From: Streptococcus sp. Marseille-Q0941
GTDB taxonomy: Bacteria; Bacillota; Bacilli; Lactobacillales; Streptococcaceae
Direction: 5' to 3'
Length of the DNA stretch: 64,000 bases
Assembly (NCBI RefSeq): GCF_943736975.1
Contig: NZ_CALSFO010000003.1
Span: forward strand, 372,001-436,000
Positions 62,522 to 64,000 of this stretch are shown here, piece by piece; within the stretch, counting starts at the first letter, position 1, and each line of letters opens with the position of its first letter. The translations under genes were made by a program, and so were the position numbers. Under the pieces are notes generated by a model. The model had not been told where the DNA came from, ran no database searches, and worked only from the letters and a program-made list of their open reading frames with translations.

Positions 62522-62533
62522 TTTATTATACCA
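62522..62533 (-). promoter_or_regulatory. Extended -10 promoter of the HEPN-like operon
   Basis: On the minus strand, TGG followed by TATAAT (62525-62530), about 30 bases before the ATG at 62490. No -35 is clear. Confidence 0.6.
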
Positions 62534-62626
62534 CTAAAACCACAATAAGACCTTAACCATTCGGTCACAGTCGATTGAAACTCTACCTCAGTCCATCTAA
62601 AACTTGAAGGCAATTTCCCCCTTTTT

Positions 62627-62660
62627 ATGTGCTTGTTATTCTGTCCAATAACAAGCACAT
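62627..62660. other. Perfect 14-bp hairpin upstream of the HEPN-like operon
   Basis: ATGTGCTTGTTATT pairs perfectly with AATAACAAGCACAT around CTGTCC. No T-run follows on either strand, so termination is doubtful. It lies between the rlmCD stop and the operon promoter. It may be an operator or a relic of an insertion. The rest of 62491-62804 shows no gene. Confidence 0.55.
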
Positions 62661-62804
62661 AATTAAACCATTTTATTTTCTAAACTTAGAATTTTAATCG
62701 TTAACTAAGATAATATTCTAAAAAGTTATTGACTCCTGTTAGATGGTAATGCTTACTATAAAATTGCTAGATTTTCTGTAAGAATATAAACCACTGTTCT
62801 ATTT

Positions 62805-64000
<1,196 letters not shown>

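Overview
This 64 kb window is a chromosomal segment of a streptococcus of the mitis group (S. mitis, S. oralis, S. pneumoniae and relatives). The evidence is gene content and order (pyrC, a pyruvate dehydrogenase operon and lplA; xerS beside its dif site; pta, nadK and relQ; a speA-to-aguB polyamine operon), low G+C, a BOX element and a decayed IS1182-type transposase. The species cannot be fixed from the sequence alone. No rRNA, tRNA or CRISPR array was seen.

Layout. Positions 1-12091 are read rightward: the tail of a HAD hydrolase, a DUF4259 protein, ung, mutX, pyrC, a MATE pump, the four-gene pyruvate dehydrogenase operon and lplA. Positions 12167-20543 are read leftward: xerS, clc, rnhB, rbgA, pta, a pseudouridine synthase, nadK and relQ. 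The two arms converge on a 31-bp dif site at 13297-13327, so the window probably contains the replication terminus. The rightward block 20677-25456 holds a CYTH protein, prs, a NifS-like desulfurase, rex and a class I amidotransferase. After radC, metY and a VIT-family transporter come a BOX element and IS debris, then a lactococcin-972-type bacteriocin cassette (29069-32607), then pspC-like, sprT-like and tex genes.

Positions 35956-37805 carry a small charged protein and a YcgR/YcgQ-like membrane pair. A Doc/AbrB-type toxin-antitoxin module (37946-38592) sits beside two damaged genes. Next is a six-gene polyamine operon, 46338 down to 39673, whose roughly 400-nt leader ends in an intrinsic terminator just before speA. 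Positions 47036-56384 are an accessory patch of small hypothetical genes, several frayed by stop codons, with a nested duplication of a nucleotidyltransferase-like gene, a DUF7668 gene and the tail of a CPBP protease gene.

The right end, 56621-62530, is a defence-like island: an McrBC restriction pair, a decayed small gene, and an uncharacterised two-gene operon (389 aa plus a 356-aa protein with a HEPN-like motif) behind its own extended -10 promoter. This pair is my best candidate for an undescribed system. The window closes inside an RlmCD-type 23S rRNA methyltransferase gene.
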